Below, one piece after another: positions 8,296 to 16,798 of a stretch of 64,000 bases of DNA. This DNA comes from Novosphingobium sp. PP1Y (lineage in GTDB: Bacteria > Pseudomonadota > Alphaproteobacteria > Sphingomonadales > Sphingomonadaceae). A program made the position numbers and the translations under genes. Under the pieces are notes generated by a model. That model had not been told where the DNA came from. It ran no database searches and was given only the letters and a program-made list of their open reading frames with translations. Positions within the stretch are counted from its first letter, which is position 1. The number at the start of each line of letters is the position of its first letter. The stretch spans positions 558,001-622,000 of the forward strand of contig NC_015583.1 in NCBI RefSeq assembly GCF_000253255.1, given 5' to 3'.

Positions 8296-9086
8296 GCCGA
8301 GGCCCGCGCTGCCTTCACCGCACTGACGATTTCGGCATTGGTAGGATTGCGGCGCAGGGTGAGGCCGCCGTTTACCTGCAGCACCTGTCCGGTCATGAAG
8401 CAGGCATCGCTGGCGAGCCAGGCGACGGCTTCGGCGATGTCCTCGCTCGTGCCGACCCGGCCCAGCGGATATTCCTTGGTGAAACTCTCGATGATCCCCG
8501 GATTCTGCGCGGCCTTGCCGGTCATCGGCGTGACGGTGAAGCCGGGGGCCACCGAATTGGCGCGAATGCCGCGATGGCCGAACTCGTTGGCGACGCAGCG
8601 GATCACGTGATCCGCCCCGGCCTTGGTGCCCATGTATGCAGCATGATCTTCCAGCATGATCGAGGCCGTGGCCGAGGAGATCTGGATCAGGGAGCCGCCC
8701 TCGCGCATGGCGCGCAGCATCGCCTGGTAGAACAGGACCGCGCCGGTGAACTGCAGCGCTGCCATGCGTTCGATCTCGGCCTTGGTCGTATCGAGGAAGG
8801 GTTTGAGAAGCCCCCAGCCGGTGGCGTTGACGGCGATGTCGATGCCGCCGAATGTGTCGACCGCCTCCTGCGCCAGTCGGGCAAGGTCTTCTTCGCTGGT
8901 GAGATCGCAATCGGCAACTGCATGGCCGCCGATTTCAGCCGCGAGCCGATCGAGCTCCTCGGCCTTCCTGCCCGCGACGACGACTCGCGCGCCATCGTGG
9001 GCAAGCCGCCGGGCGATGACCTGCGCCATGTTGTCGCGGTTCGCTGCGCCGATCACCACGGCAACCTTGCCTGCCAGATCTGCCAT
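8292..9086 (-). CDS. SDR-family oxidoreductase
   Basis: A 264-residue classical SDR. The nucleotide-binding turn reads VVIGAANRDNMAQ, a variant of TGxxxGxG seen in enoyl-reductase-like members. The active site has Ser at about 138, Tyr151 and Lys155 (YMGTK). The C-terminus carries the LGRVGTSEDIAEAVAWLASDA block. I chose the ATG at 9086 because GGGAGAGAGC lies just before it; the ATG at 9116 would add ten unsupported residues. It probably oxidises or reduces a hydroxyl/keto group on the pathway intermediate, next to a Rieske oxygenase and a VOC protein. Confidence 0.9.
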   Translation of the reverse strand: MADLAGKVAVVIGAANRDNMAQVIARRLAHDGARVVVAGRKAEELDRLAAEIGGHAVADCDLTSEEDLARLAQEAVDTFGGIDIAVNATGWGLLKPFLDTTKAEIERMAALQFTGAVLFYQAMLRAMREGGSLIQISSATASIMLEDHAAYMGTKAGADHVIRCVANEFGHRGIRANSVAPGFTVTPMTGKAAQNPGIIESFTKEYPLGRVGTSEDIAEAVAWLASDACFMTGQVLQVNGGLTLRRNPTNAEIVSAVKAARASA

Positions 9087-9143
9087 GCTCTCTCCCGATT
9101 GTCTTTTGTCGTTCAATGGTATCGTCGAATACGGGGCGGTGGG

Positions 9144-10370
9144 TCAGTCCTTCTGGACCCAGGGCTCCAGCACCTGTTCGACGCGGGCATGTTCGGGGAC
9201 CCGGTTGAGGCCGATGCGCCGGTCAAGTTCCTCGTGCCAATGGTAGATGCGCCGTTCCTGGTAATTGAGCGGCATGCCCCTGAAGCCGGGGCTTTCCAAC
9301 GATTCCTGGATCTGCGGCGCGTACTGCAAGTCCTCATAGAGGATCCGTTCCCAGTTGTTGAGGCGCGTGGTCCAGAGCGGGTGGGGGTTCTCCGGATCGT
9401 GATCCGGGGCCAGCCAGCTCGAGACGACGCGAGAGCGCTTCGGTCCCAGCGGCCAGAACTGCAGGATCGGGATGCCGGTCGGTGCCGGAGGCATCACGAA
9501 GTTGGGATAGATCTGGTAGCTGACGTTGTTCTTGGCGGGGAACTCGCCGATTGTCGGAATTTCCGGCATGCCTACTGTACCGGGATCGACCCAGTCTGGC
9601 CGGCGGTTGGGCGTGGCCATGCGGCTGTGGCCGTTGGGCCAGAGGCTCACGATCATCGCGCGGTGGTCAAGGAATCGATCGACGGTGTCGATGTGGATCG
9701 ACTTGAGGTGATAAACTTCGAGGAAGGCATCGAGCAGGACCTTGACGTTGCAGTCCACCTCGTAGCTGCGGCTGTCGACGAGGCGCAGCTTATCGAGCTG
9801 GTACTGTTCGAGCTGCGCTGCCATCGGACCGATATGCTCGATCAGCGGCTGGGCATCCGGATCCTTGTTGATGAAGATCAGCGATCCCAGCAGTTCGCAG
9901 CGTACCGGTACGAGCGATCGGCAGGAGAAGTCGAGATCGACGAAGTCGCGCTTGTCGCGAACCGCCGTCAGCTTGCCGTCGAGAGTGTAGCTCCAGCCGT
10001 GGTAGCCGCAAACGAAGCCGCGGCCTTCACCCGATTCCTCGGTCACCAAGGGGGCGCCGCGATGCTGGCAGGTATTGTAGAAGGCCTTGATTTCCCCGGC
10101 GAGATTGCGCGCCACGATGATCGGCGCGCCGGAATTGCGGGAGAGGAACCAGGAGCCGGGATTGGGCAACTGATCGACATGGCCGGCGTATAGCCATGCC
10201 CGGTCCCACATCATCTCCTTTTCGAGCTGCAGGAACTCGGCATCGGTGTAGCGGCTGCCGGGAATGTCGGGTAGCTTGGGAAAACCTTCGGGCGGTGCCT
10301 TGCGGTCCCGTTCGTACTCCATGCGCGCATGGTCGTTCTCGGGCCTTTGATCTGTCACCGAATCGAGCAT
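9144..10370 (-). CDS. Rieske [2Fe-2S] oxygenase, large subunit (second)
   Basis: A 408-residue oxygenase subunit distinct from the one at 291. Rieske ligands are Cys101-x-His103 and Cys121-x2-His124; the mononuclear iron site shows Asp214, Glu218, His221 and His226 in DAFLEVYHLKSIH. The ATG at 10370 has GGAGGGAGAAAGAAGAG upstream. Length fits alpha-only Rieske monooxygenases of the demethylase/hydroxylase type. The substrate is unknown. The gene leads a - operon with the SDR, VOC, TesB and MaoC genes (57 bp to the SDR). Its promoter contains a perfect 18 bp palindrome also found, slightly degenerate, at the tetR promoter at 24.9 kb, so TetR control is likely (inference). Confidence 0.9.
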   Translation of the reverse strand: MLDSVTDQRPENDHARMEYERDRKAPPEGFPKLPDIPGSRYTDAEFLQLEKEMMWDRAWLYAGHVDQLPNPGSWFLSRNSGAPIIVARNLAGEIKAFYNTCQHRGAPLVTEESGEGRGFVCGYHGWSYTLDGKLTAVRDKRDFVDLDFSCRSLVPVRCELLGSLIFINKDPDAQPLIEHIGPMAAQLEQYQLDKLRLVDSRSYEVDCNVKVLLDAFLEVYHLKSIHIDTVDRFLDHRAMIVSLWPNGHSRMATPNRRPDWVDPGTVGMPEIPTIGEFPAKNNVSYQIYPNFVMPPAPTGIPILQFWPLGPKRSRVVSSWLAPDHDPENPHPLWTTRLNNWERILYEDLQYAPQIQESLESPGFRGMPLNYQERRIYHWHEELDRRIGLNRVPEHARVEQVLEPWVQKD

Positions 10371-10497
10371 CTCTTCTTTCTCCCTCCGGCCCCGGTCTTC
10401 AATGCTCCGGGTGCAGGCATCGACCGAATCAAAAACAGACAAGAATGTTTGATTTCGTCGAAGTGATGCTTGTCTCATTACCGCGCGTACAGCTAAA

Positions 10498-10513
10498 CAG
10501 TCAACAGTGATTG
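10498..10513. promoter_or_regulatory. Inverted repeat CAGTCA-n4-TGATTG upstream of Rieske gene
   Basis: An imperfect inverted repeat with 4 bp spacer. The same element, perfect there (CAGTCA-acgg-TGACTG), sits at 24850-24865 in the related tetR promoter with identical spacing to the main palindrome. It could be a second regulator site or part of the promoter. Confidence 0.45.
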
Positions 10514-10544
10514 GAATTGGATTGGCCTTTTAGCGCGAACTAAA

Positions 10545-10562
10545 GCCAAACGATCGTTTGGC
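10545..10562. promoter_or_regulatory. Perfect 18 bp palindrome, candidate TetR operator
   Basis: GCCAAACGATCGTTTGGC reads the same on both strands. It lies 175 bp upstream of the Rieske start at 10370. A copy with 16 of 18 matching bases (24897-24914) stands just ahead of the tetR gene at 24944. Size and symmetry are right for a TetR dimer, and the nearby tetR is the obvious candidate to bind both (inference). Confidence 0.65.
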
Positions 10563-10713
10563 GAATTGACGGCGAGACAAGGCGCGCGGCAGGTGCGGAA
10601 TATGGATTAGGCATCGCACAGTAGCTCGCCGCGAAAGCCGCACCTGGCTTGCACCGTGTAGCGCTGCATTGAAGTGATATCCTGAAGGTAGCCCCTCGCG
10701 CAGGTAGAGTTTT
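10563..10713. other. Non-coding stretch with decayed tetR start (ATG GAT TAG at 10602)
   Basis: Beyond the palindrome the sequence keeps matching the 5' end of tetR at 24.9 kb: AGGTGCGG followed by ATGGAT. Here the third codon is TAG (10608-10610) and similarity then fades. I read it as a remnant of a divergently transcribed regulator gene that has been lost. No other gene is visible here. Confidence 0.4.
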
Positions 10714-10992
10714 ATGACCGACCCAAACGAGGATCACAATCTCTGCGGCAAGTAGGGCAAAGAGCAGATCACCGCGCAGTTGAAGGACCGGTTCGTGGTG
10801 ATGCGCCGCGAAGTGTTCGATGACTGTCGCTGCCAGGCCAGCCGTATGGCCAAGATGCGGGCCCAATTTTCGCCCGCGCCGACCGATCTCGAAGCGGCGC
10901 CAGAAAACTGTACGGAACGCCGGGGGCCGGGAGGCGTGGGATTGCCCGCCTCTCCGGCACTGCCGCAAGCGGCGCAAAGACTGAAGCCATGA
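10714..10992 (+). pseudogene. Small open frame interrupted by an amber codon, unknown
   Basis: An ATG at 10714 opens a frame of 13 codons, meets TAG at 10753, and then stays open for another 78 codons to TGA at 10992. The translation after the stop (GKEQITAQLKDRFVVMRR, then a Cys/Arg-containing stretch) looks protein-like in its first half and proline-rich at the end. I do not recognise a family. It may be a decayed small gene or a chance open frame in GC-rich DNA; there is no convincing ribosome binding site. Confidence 0.2.
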
Positions 10993-11015
10993 GGCGGAGT
11001 GCCGCGCCGCTAGAT

Positions 11016-11231
11016 TCAGGTGCTCAATGACTTGTCGATATTGTCGAAGAGCACTTTCAGCTCACCAATGCCATGGTTGTCGGCATGGCGGCGAACGCCA
11101 TCGATCAGCTTGTGAAGGTGCTTTCGGGTCGGTTCATCGAGCTGGTCGAGCTCGTCGAGCCGCTTGATGAGCAAACCGACCATCGTCAGCGACAGCAGCG
11201 CGATATGATCTGTCTGGTTCTTGAGTTCCAT
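11016..11231 (-). CDS. Small hypothetical protein (71 aa, alpha-helical)
   Basis: A 71-residue protein starting MELKNQTDHIALLSLT. It is rich in Leu, Asp and Lys and probably all helical, with LLIKRLDELDQLDEPTRKHL as amphipathic core. It has no signal peptide or cysteine. The ATG at 11231 has GAGGAGAGG upstream, which supports it as a real gene against the 14-residue longer frame. I do not recognise the family. It is the last gene of the run that begins with the di-iron protein at 13100, so it probably serves that operon. Confidence 0.55.
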   Translation of the reverse strand: MELKNQTDHIALLSLTMVGLLIKRLDELDQLDEPTRKHLHKLIDGVRRHADNHGIGELKVLFDNIDKSLST

Positions 11232-11288
11232 CTGGCCTCTCCTCTTGCCAACCCGGTTGCACGAGACTGCCATGAATCCGTTTCACGT

Positions 11289-11495
11289 TCACCTTGATAA
11301 TGCGGTGAAAGATAACGGGGCGCTGCTTGTGCCTGGGATTCCGAGTCTGAGCCCGATGGTCCTGCCGGAGTTGAGCAACCGAACCAGACTCAGCGTGAAC
11401 AGGCCTCTGATGAAACTGCGGTCGACGAACAGGTAGTTGGCCAGGATCAGGTCGGTGGCCAACCAGAACCACCATGTGAGATTGTACCTGGGCAC
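11289..11495 (-). CDS. Small putative membrane protein (68 aa)
   Basis: A 68-residue frame starting at GTG with GGGAG seven bases upstream. Residues 7-20 (TWWFWLATDLILAN) are hydrophobic and aromatic, and a second weaker apolar stretch (FIRGLFTLSLVRLL) follows, so one or two membrane-associated helices are possible. No family is recognised. It lies 63 bp downstream of the OsmC gene and 57 bp upstream of the 71-residue gene on the same strand. The C-terminal third is low in hydrophobicity and might be over-extended. Confidence 0.4.
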   Translation of the reverse strand: MPRYNLTWWFWLATDLILANYLFVDRSFIRGLFTLSLVRLLNSGRTIGLRLGIPGTSSAPLSFTALSR

Positions 11496-11558
11496 GGTCC
11501 GTCTCCCGATTATTGCCCCCCGGGCGGGTTCGACCTGGCCGGGGGGCAGGCAATGGTC

Positions 11559-12134
11559 TCAACCAACGACCAGCTTCGGATCGAGGCCGATCGGCTTTGA
11601 AATGTTATGGAAGTTGGGCGAGGTCGCCATTACCGCAGCGTGGACTTCTTCGAACTGCGCAGGGGTGGCGTTGCCCTTGATCCGAACCGTGTAGGACAGG
11701 GCCTCGTAACCGGGGGCCACTGCCGGATCGAGGCCGAGGAAACCGCGCAGGTCGATGTCGCCGGTGGTTTCGATCTCAAGACTTTCGAGCTCAATGCCGC
11801 GAATGGCGCATTGCGCGACGTAGCCCACCGTCATGCAGGCATTGAGGGCCGCAAGCAGGTGTTCCTGTGGATTGGCAAACCGGTTTGAGCCGCCAAGCTC
11901 GCACGGTTCATCGATGTCGATGGTGAAGGGGCGGGCGATGTGCTCGCCGGCAAGGCCAAAGCCGTCGATCTTGCTTCGAGAGTGGGTCTGCCCCTGCCAC
12001 TGCGTCGATACGCGCCAGCTGGTTGCCCCACTTTCAGGGTCTGCGGCCACGCCGCCCACGAGAGCCTTGAGTTCGTCCACATTGATGCCGTTCACGATTT
12101 CCGGCTTCGTCATTTCGGTTGCGCTGGTCATCAT
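11559..12134 (-). CDS. OsmC/Ohr-family protein lacking the second cysteine
   Basis: A 191-residue OsmC-like protein. The conserved NPQEHLLAALNAC block ends in Cys100, the first redox cysteine of peroxide-reducing family members. The position of the second cysteine reads SPNFHNI, so the disulfide pair of OsmC/Ohr is absent; this subfamily may not be a classical peroxidase. AAGGAG stands just before two tandem ATGs (12134 and 12131). It follows the di-iron protein by 33 bp, hinting at a role in handling a reactive product or peroxide of that enzyme (inference). Confidence 0.85.
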   Translation of the reverse strand: MMTSATEMTKPEIVNGINVDELKALVGGVAADPESGATSWRVSTQWQGQTHSRSKIDGFGLAGEHIARPFTIDIDEPCELGGSNRFANPQEHLLAALNACMTVGYVAQCAIRGIELESLEIETTGDIDLRGFLGLDPAVAPGYEALSYTVRIKGNATPAQFEEVHAAVMATSPNFHNISKPIGLDPKLVVG

Positions 12135-12167
12135 ACGTCTCCTTCTTCTTTCCTGGGGTTTTGTCTT

Positions 12168-13100
12168 TCAGGCGAGGCTTGCGATCATGTCGCCGATGCG
12201 GCTCATCTGGACTTCGGTGACCATCCCGGTCAGTACTTCGCCGAAGTGCGGGTGCTGCGCGCCGGAATGGATGTACTGCCAGCGATAGGCCTTGAGGAAA
12301 GCAGCCTCGATTGCGGCGGCTTCGCCGCGATCGACCATTCGCCCGCAAACGTTCGCGAAGTACGCGGCATCGCAAGCGGATTGCGTCTGCAGGATTGCGT
12401 CGACGGCGCCGATCAAGGCGATGAAGTCGTCGACGCCGCGGTCCCGCTCCTCGGCGCAGATCGAAGCGTCGTGCCGCTGCAGTTCGAGTTCGTCGAGGAT
12501 CGCGTGCTGGCTTTCCTCCTTCCAGTGGTAGAGGAACACGTCCCTGAACAGCGGCGAGACTTCAGCGTCGAAATCGATGCTCTGCCGGTAATGGGCTTGC
12601 GTGAACAATTCGATGTCGAGCGTCAGCATCAGGACGGCCCATGTGCTCTTGCCAAGAACCGCGCCCGCCACTTCGTCGGGATCGATATCGAAGCGATAGC
12701 CTTTCGGCAGGACATCGCCGATCATGGCGTCGATCCGCCGGAACAGGGCCTGATGCTTGAGCTCCTCGTCGCTGAAGCGGATGAGGGCCTCTAGCGCCGT
12801 CTGATCGCCAAGCCAGTAATCCTGGCTCAGCTCAAGGATCTTGGCGTTGATGTAACGCTCGACCAGCCCGAATACATTCGCATAGGTCCGGCCCTGGATC
12901 TGGCTGACTAGGCGCTTCTCGGCGTGGGAAAGTGATTTGAATTCATCGATCAGGGACAGCCCGTCAGGCAGGAATTTCTCCACCCTCGCAAACCTGCGGT
13001 TCCGGATGACGTCTTGGTCAATATCCCAGCGCACGCGCTTGGAAGCGCTGATGCATCGCTGGTAGCGATTGGGTCGCGTGATTTCGGTAACGGCGTTCAT
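12168..13100 (-). CDS. Ferritin-like di-iron protein, AurF/N-oxygenase-like
   Basis: A 310-residue helical protein with repeated carboxylate/histidine motifs of a di-iron four-helix bundle: ERY at 81-83, EELKH at 112-116, DIELFTQAH around 162-170 and EESQH at 195-199. This pattern resembles the AurF-type p-aminobenzoate N-oxygenase and related iron-containing redox proteins. The reaction cannot be assigned; hydroxylation, N-oxidation or desaturation are possible. AAGGAG precedes the ATG at 13100. The gene is divergent from an AraC regulator and heads a run with OsmC and two small proteins. Confidence 0.75.
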   Translation of the reverse strand: MNAVTEITRPNRYQRCISASKRVRWDIDQDVIRNRRFARVEKFLPDGLSLIDEFKSLSHAEKRLVSQIQGRTYANVFGLVERYINAKILELSQDYWLGDQTALEALIRFSDEELKHQALFRRIDAMIGDVLPKGYRFDIDPDEVAGAVLGKSTWAVLMLTLDIELFTQAHYRQSIDFDAEVSPLFRDVFLYHWKEESQHAILDELELQRHDASICAEERDRGVDDFIALIGAVDAILQTQSACDAAYFANVCGRMVDRGEAAAIEAAFLKAYRWQYIHSGAQHPHFGEVLTGMVTEVQMSRIGDMIASLA

Positions 13101-13346
13101 TCTCGCTGCTCCTTTGCCATTGGCAGCGCGATCGCTGCCTTGCCCGCGTGCGCGGTGCTTTTTTCTTGTCATTCGCTGTTCGTTTCGCGGCAGAATTGGA
13201 GCATAGGTGCCTCTGGTGTCTGGCAGGTGCCGACCGATGCCGCGGTTCCGAACACAGGTTTGTTTTGCGCCCAAGCCCCCTTGCGATCTATGATCGGCTC
13301 GCCGGGAAAAATGATCGATACGCCGGCCCTTCTTCAGGAGAGTGCG

Positions 13347-14324
13347 ATGGATCCGCTTTCCGACGTTTTGCGTGTGGCGCGGCTGAAAGGCGGAGTGTTT
13401 CTGCACGCCAATTTCACCGCGCCTTGGTGCATCGCGTCACAGATGACGCCGCAACTGTGCCTGCCGTTCATGCAACCGGCCGAGCATCTGATTCCCTACC
13501 ATTATGTCGTCGATGGCGAGTGTTTCGTGCGGACTGAACGCGAGCCATCAAAAGTGCACCGGTTGCAGGCCGGCGAAGTCGTCGTGGTGCCGCACAATGA
13601 CGTGCACCTTCTCGCAAGCGAGTTCTCTTGTACGCCAATTCTCGCCAGCGACCTGATCAAGCCGCCGGGAGACTCAGGCCTGTTCTCCATAAGTCATGGC
13701 GGTGGCGGCCGGCCTGTAAAAATCGTCTGCGGGTTTCTGGGGTGCGATGGCGCCCGGACCAATCCGGTCCTCTCCACTCTGCCGTCATTGCTGGTCCTCA
13801 ACATAGACGAGGCCGGAGGAGCGGAGTGGATTCGATCCACTTTCCAGTTCGCAGCCAATGAGGTGGCTGGCGGCCGGCCGGGGTCGGAAGCCGTCCTCGC
13901 CAAGCTGTCAGAGCTTCTGTTCGTGGATACGATTCGACGCTATGCGGAAACTCTTCCCGAAGGTCAGACCGGCTGGCTCGCCGGCTTGCGCGATGCCTTC
14001 GTCGCGCGTGCACTCTCTTTGTTTCACGGCGATGTGGCGCGGGCATGGACGATCGACGACCTAGCCCATGAAGTCGGCCTCTCCCGCTCGGCACTGGCAG
14101 ACAGGTTCGTGCGGTCGCTGGGCCAGCCGCCCATCCAGTATCTCTACCATTGGCGCATGCAGATTGCGGCACAGGAGCTGCGCAATTCTTCCGCGTCCCT
14201 GGCGCAGATCGCCTTGTCGGTCGGTTACGATTCCGAGGCCGCATTCTCGCGCGCCTTCAAGAAGGCCTACGGCTCAGCACCGGCGAGCTGGCGTCGAACC
14301 GCGCTAACCCGGGAAGCGGCTTGA
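13347..14324 (+). CDS. AraC-family regulator with cupin sensor domain
   Basis: A 325-residue regulator. The N-terminal about 200 residues are a cupin-type AraC ligand domain (LQAGEVVVVPHNDVH and the FSISHGGGGRPVKIVCGFLGCD region). The C-terminal 100 residues hold two helix-turn-helix motifs, the second with the signature SLAQIALSVGYDSEAAFSRAFKKAYG. The start was placed at the ATG with AGGAG six bases upstream; a longer open frame into the divergent gene has no support. The 246 bp divergent intergenic space to the di-iron gene suggests it controls that operon. Confidence 0.9.
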   Translation: MDPLSDVLRVARLKGGVFLHANFTAPWCIASQMTPQLCLPFMQPAEHLIPYHYVVDGECFVRTEREPSKVHRLQAGEVVVVPHNDVHLLASEFSCTPILASDLIKPPGDSGLFSISHGGGGRPVKIVCGFLGCDGARTNPVLSTLPSLLVLNIDEAGGAEWIRSTFQFAANEVAGGRPGSEAVLAKLSELLFVDTIRRYAETLPEGQTGWLAGLRDAFVARALSLFHGDVARAWTIDDLAHEVGLSRSALADRFVRSLGQPPIQYLYHWRMQIAAQELRNSSASLAQIALSVGYDSEAAFSRAFKKAYGSAPASWRRTALTREAA

Positions 14325-14379
14325 GGCAGGTAATCCCGGCCAGGGGTCCATTTGCGGCTGACCGTTTCCAGGGCGCAGC

Positions 14380-15063
14380 CTAGATCCAGCTCAATGCATC
14401 TTCGAGGACTTTTGCGGCGTTGGCTTTCTCGCATTTCCCATGCGCAATCAGTAATTGTTGCGGCTGCCAACCGAGGAGCTTGCGACGCGCGGCGCGGGCC
14501 GGCTTTCGCCGCAGAAAGCTCGCCCGCCATTCGCGCGGCGTGCTCCCATGTTCGCCGGCCAAACCGTCGAGTTTCATCAGCAGGCCCTTGAAGCCTCGCA
14601 GGTATGGGGGCTGGAACCGCTGGATCAGATCGCAGACTATCGCGGTGCTCGATGGCCGATGAAAGAAGACAACTTCTTCCATCGCGAATGAGCCACGAAA
14701 GATCACCTGATCGATGTCCGCCGCCCAGCACGGGGGTGGGAGATCGGCCAATTCATCATCGAAGCGCATCTCGGGCCTCTTGCGCGCCAGACCGGGCGGC
14801 GCAAAGAGCCGGGCATCCGGCCATCGTTCGGCCCATTGCTGAAGGAACAAGTGATGAAGCTTGTTGGGTGAAACAATGTAGCTCACCGGCCCGATCGCTT
14901 CGACGGCGCTGGCCAGTCCATCCGTCAGCGCGATGGGCGACCAGATCCAGATCTTGCCGTTCGAAAGCCGCACGGCAGCCATGCGTGTCGGATAGGGGAA
15001 GCCAAAGAACGATACGTCCGGTCCGTCGACGCAATAGAGGGACGGCCCAAATTCTTCGAGCAT
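14380..15063 (-). CDS. DUF4336 metallo-beta-lactamase-like protein
   Basis: A 227-residue protein starting MLEEFGPSLYCVDGPDVSFF. The stretch FFGFPYPTRMAAVRLSNG, then WSPIALTDGL, and SPNKLHHLFLQQW matches the DUF4336 family, which has a metallo-beta-lactamase-like fold with a reduced metal site. Function is not established for the family. GGGAG lies 11 bases before this ATG; an ATG at 15159 would add 32 Arg-rich residues that do not belong to the family. It converges with the AraC gene. Confidence 0.75.
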   Translation of the reverse strand: MLEEFGPSLYCVDGPDVSFFGFPYPTRMAAVRLSNGKIWIWSPIALTDGLASAVEAIGPVSYIVSPNKLHHLFLQQWAERWPDARLFAPPGLARKRPEMRFDDELADLPPPCWAADIDQVIFRGSFAMEEVVFFHRPSSTAIVCDLIQRFQPPYLRGFKGLLMKLDGLAGEHGSTPREWRASFLRRKPARAARRKLLGWQPQQLLIAHGKCEKANAAKVLEDALSWI

Positions 15064-15261
15064 GGATTCAACAGCTCCCAATTGATCCGCTTCGATGATA
15101 CATGAAATGATACGGCGCGGCGCAATCGATCTTGCGCGCGAACGTAGCCGTTCCTTCATGCCGCCGACCTCTCATCCAGGCACTTGTGGTCGGGCCGCTG
15201 GCGATTGCCAAAGTTGTGAGAAGGGGTGGGAAAGCATTCCTTGTGACGCTTCGAATGGATC

Positions 15262-16569
15262 TCAGGCTTCGGTTCTCGCTGGCGCCGTTTCGGGCATCTG
15301 CCAGAATACTGCGAACACGCAGAGAGCTACCAGGGCGATCATGGCTCCCGGCGCGCCCGCCCAGCCACTTTGCGTCACGATAAGATGGGCAACGAGCGGA
15401 GTTAGGCCGCCGAACAGGGCGGTCGCCGTCGTCGCGCCGAGTGCGAGGCCGCTGAGGCGACCCTCGCCGGGGAACTGTTCGGCCGTGCTTACCGCGCCTA
15501 CCGCGCTTACTGCGCCGCCCAGCGCTGCCATGATGAAGGCGCCCGCCCACGTCGCCACACCGCCGCTGGTCATTGCCGCGAACAGGCTGGTCGGCAGCGC
15601 GATACCGCCGAGCGCCAGAGCCAGCAGAACCGGGCGGCGGCCGAACCGGTCGGAAAGGAGCCCGGTTAGCGGCGTCACCAGGATTACCGTCAGCGCCGCG
15701 AGCGTCGAGATCGACAATGCACGCGCTTCGGGCATGGTGCCGGTGGCATCGAGAAAGACCGGCACATACGTAATGCCCACATAATAGGTGATCGATCCCA
15801 GCGCCGAAATCGCAAAGCCGCGGCTTATGGCGATGCGCTGGCGCGCCAGCGTCTGGCGGATCGGCCGCCGGGGCACTTTCCCCGTGCGTTGCTGGCGGGT
15901 GAATTCGGGTGTTTCCTCCAGCGTGGCACGAGCGATCAGCACCACGCCTGCCAGCGCCGCGCCGAACAGGAAGGGTAGGCGCCAGCCCCAGCTGACGAGT
16001 GCGGTTTCAGGTATGACGCATACCGTCAGCGCCGCCGCTCCCGCCGCGGTCAAGGCGCCGATCTCGCTGGCCGCCGAAGCACAGCTGGTAACCAGCCCGC
16101 GTCGTTCTTGGGTGGCGCCTTCCAGCAGGTAGGCGACGACGCCTGTGTACTCTCCGCCAACCGAGAACGACATGAGGCAGCGTAGCGCGATCAGCAGGAC
16201 GCCCGCGAGAGGCCCGGCCTGTGCATGTGTCGGCAGCAGGGCGGTTGCCGCCATCGCCGCTGTCATCATCGCCATCGAGCCCAGCATTGCAACGCGCCGC
16301 CCGAACCGGTCGCCAAGGTGGCCGAATACCAGAGCGCCTAAGGGGCGCATGAGGTAGGCCACTGCAAATCCGCCCAGCGTCTCGGTCATCGAGCTCGCGC
16401 CGGCGCCGAAGAACACGCGGGCCAGTACCGTCGCGAAGTAGAGGTAGAGCGTGAAGTCGTACCACTCCACCGCCGTTGACAGCGCCGCCACGACCATTGA
16501 GCGCCGGGCCATTGGAGGGAAGGAAAAGGGTGCGCTGCTCACGGGGGAGAAACTGGCTTCCTTGGTCAT
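15262..16569 (-). CDS. MFS transporter, metabolite:H+ symporter (MHS) subfamily
   Basis: A 435-residue inner-membrane transporter with about 12 hydrophobic segments. The MHS signature is clear: VEWYDFTLYLYFATVLA in the first helix, the loop 2-3 motif GHLGDRFGRR and its repeat GLLSDRFGRRPVLL between helices 8 and 9. Relatives take up small organic acids such as citrate, shikimate or aromatic acids with protons. The ATG overlaps the stop of an upstream transposase remnant (ATGA), and no good ribosome binding site precedes it, so the native upstream region may have been replaced. Confidence 0.88.
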   Translation of the reverse strand: MTKEASFSPVSSAPFSFPPMARRSMVVAALSTAVEWYDFTLYLYFATVLARVFFGAGASSMTETLGGFAVAYLMRPLGALVFGHLGDRFGRRVAMLGSMAMMTAAMAATALLPTHAQAGPLAGVLLIALRCLMSFSVGGEYTGVVAYLLEGATQERRGLVTSCASAASEIGALTAAGAAALTVCVIPETALVSWGWRLPFLFGAALAGVVLIARATLEETPEFTRQQRTGKVPRRPIRQTLARQRIAISRGFAISALGSITYYVGITYVPVFLDATGTMPEARALSISTLAALTVILVTPLTGLLSDRFGRRPVLLALALGGIALPTSLFAAMTSGGVATWAGAFIMAALGGAVSAVGAVSTAEQFPGEGRLSGLALGATTATALFGGLTPLVAHLIVTQSGWAGAPGAMIALVALCVFAVFWQMPETAPARTEA

Positions 16570-16694
16570 GCCGGCATCTTGGCAAAAAGATCATTGAGAG
16601 TCTGGCGCTGCAAGGATCGACGCACAGCAACCGTGTCCGCCGCATCGATGGCTACCATGCTGCGAGAGTTCTCGGCCAGATCGACAACAAGGAT
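16567..16694 (-). pseudogene. IS110-type transposase N-terminal remnant
   Basis: On the - strand this stretch reads VVDLAENSRSMVAIDAADT, then VAVRRSLQRQTLNDLFAKMPA and stops. It resembles the start of IS110/IS1111 transposases (DLAK-x-x-F-x-V-x-x-x-D, then RR-x-L-R-R, then AKLP). The rest of the transposase is missing, and its stop codon overlaps the ATG of the MFS gene. Confidence 0.45.
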
Positions 16695-16798
16695 AACAAT
16701 AGCGATCGGACCGCTCCTTCCAAATCCGCCTCCGGCATCACATGCGATCATCGAGAAAAGGCGCGGGCCAATCCATTCTCAACAGCATTAGGGCTAAC

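Noticed and set aside
8259..10193. Long open + frame (644 codons) opposite the SDR and second Rieske genes
   Set aside because: It is the antisense of well-recognised - strand genes; its translation is Arg/Asp/His-rich without any family motif, typical of GC-rich antisense frames.
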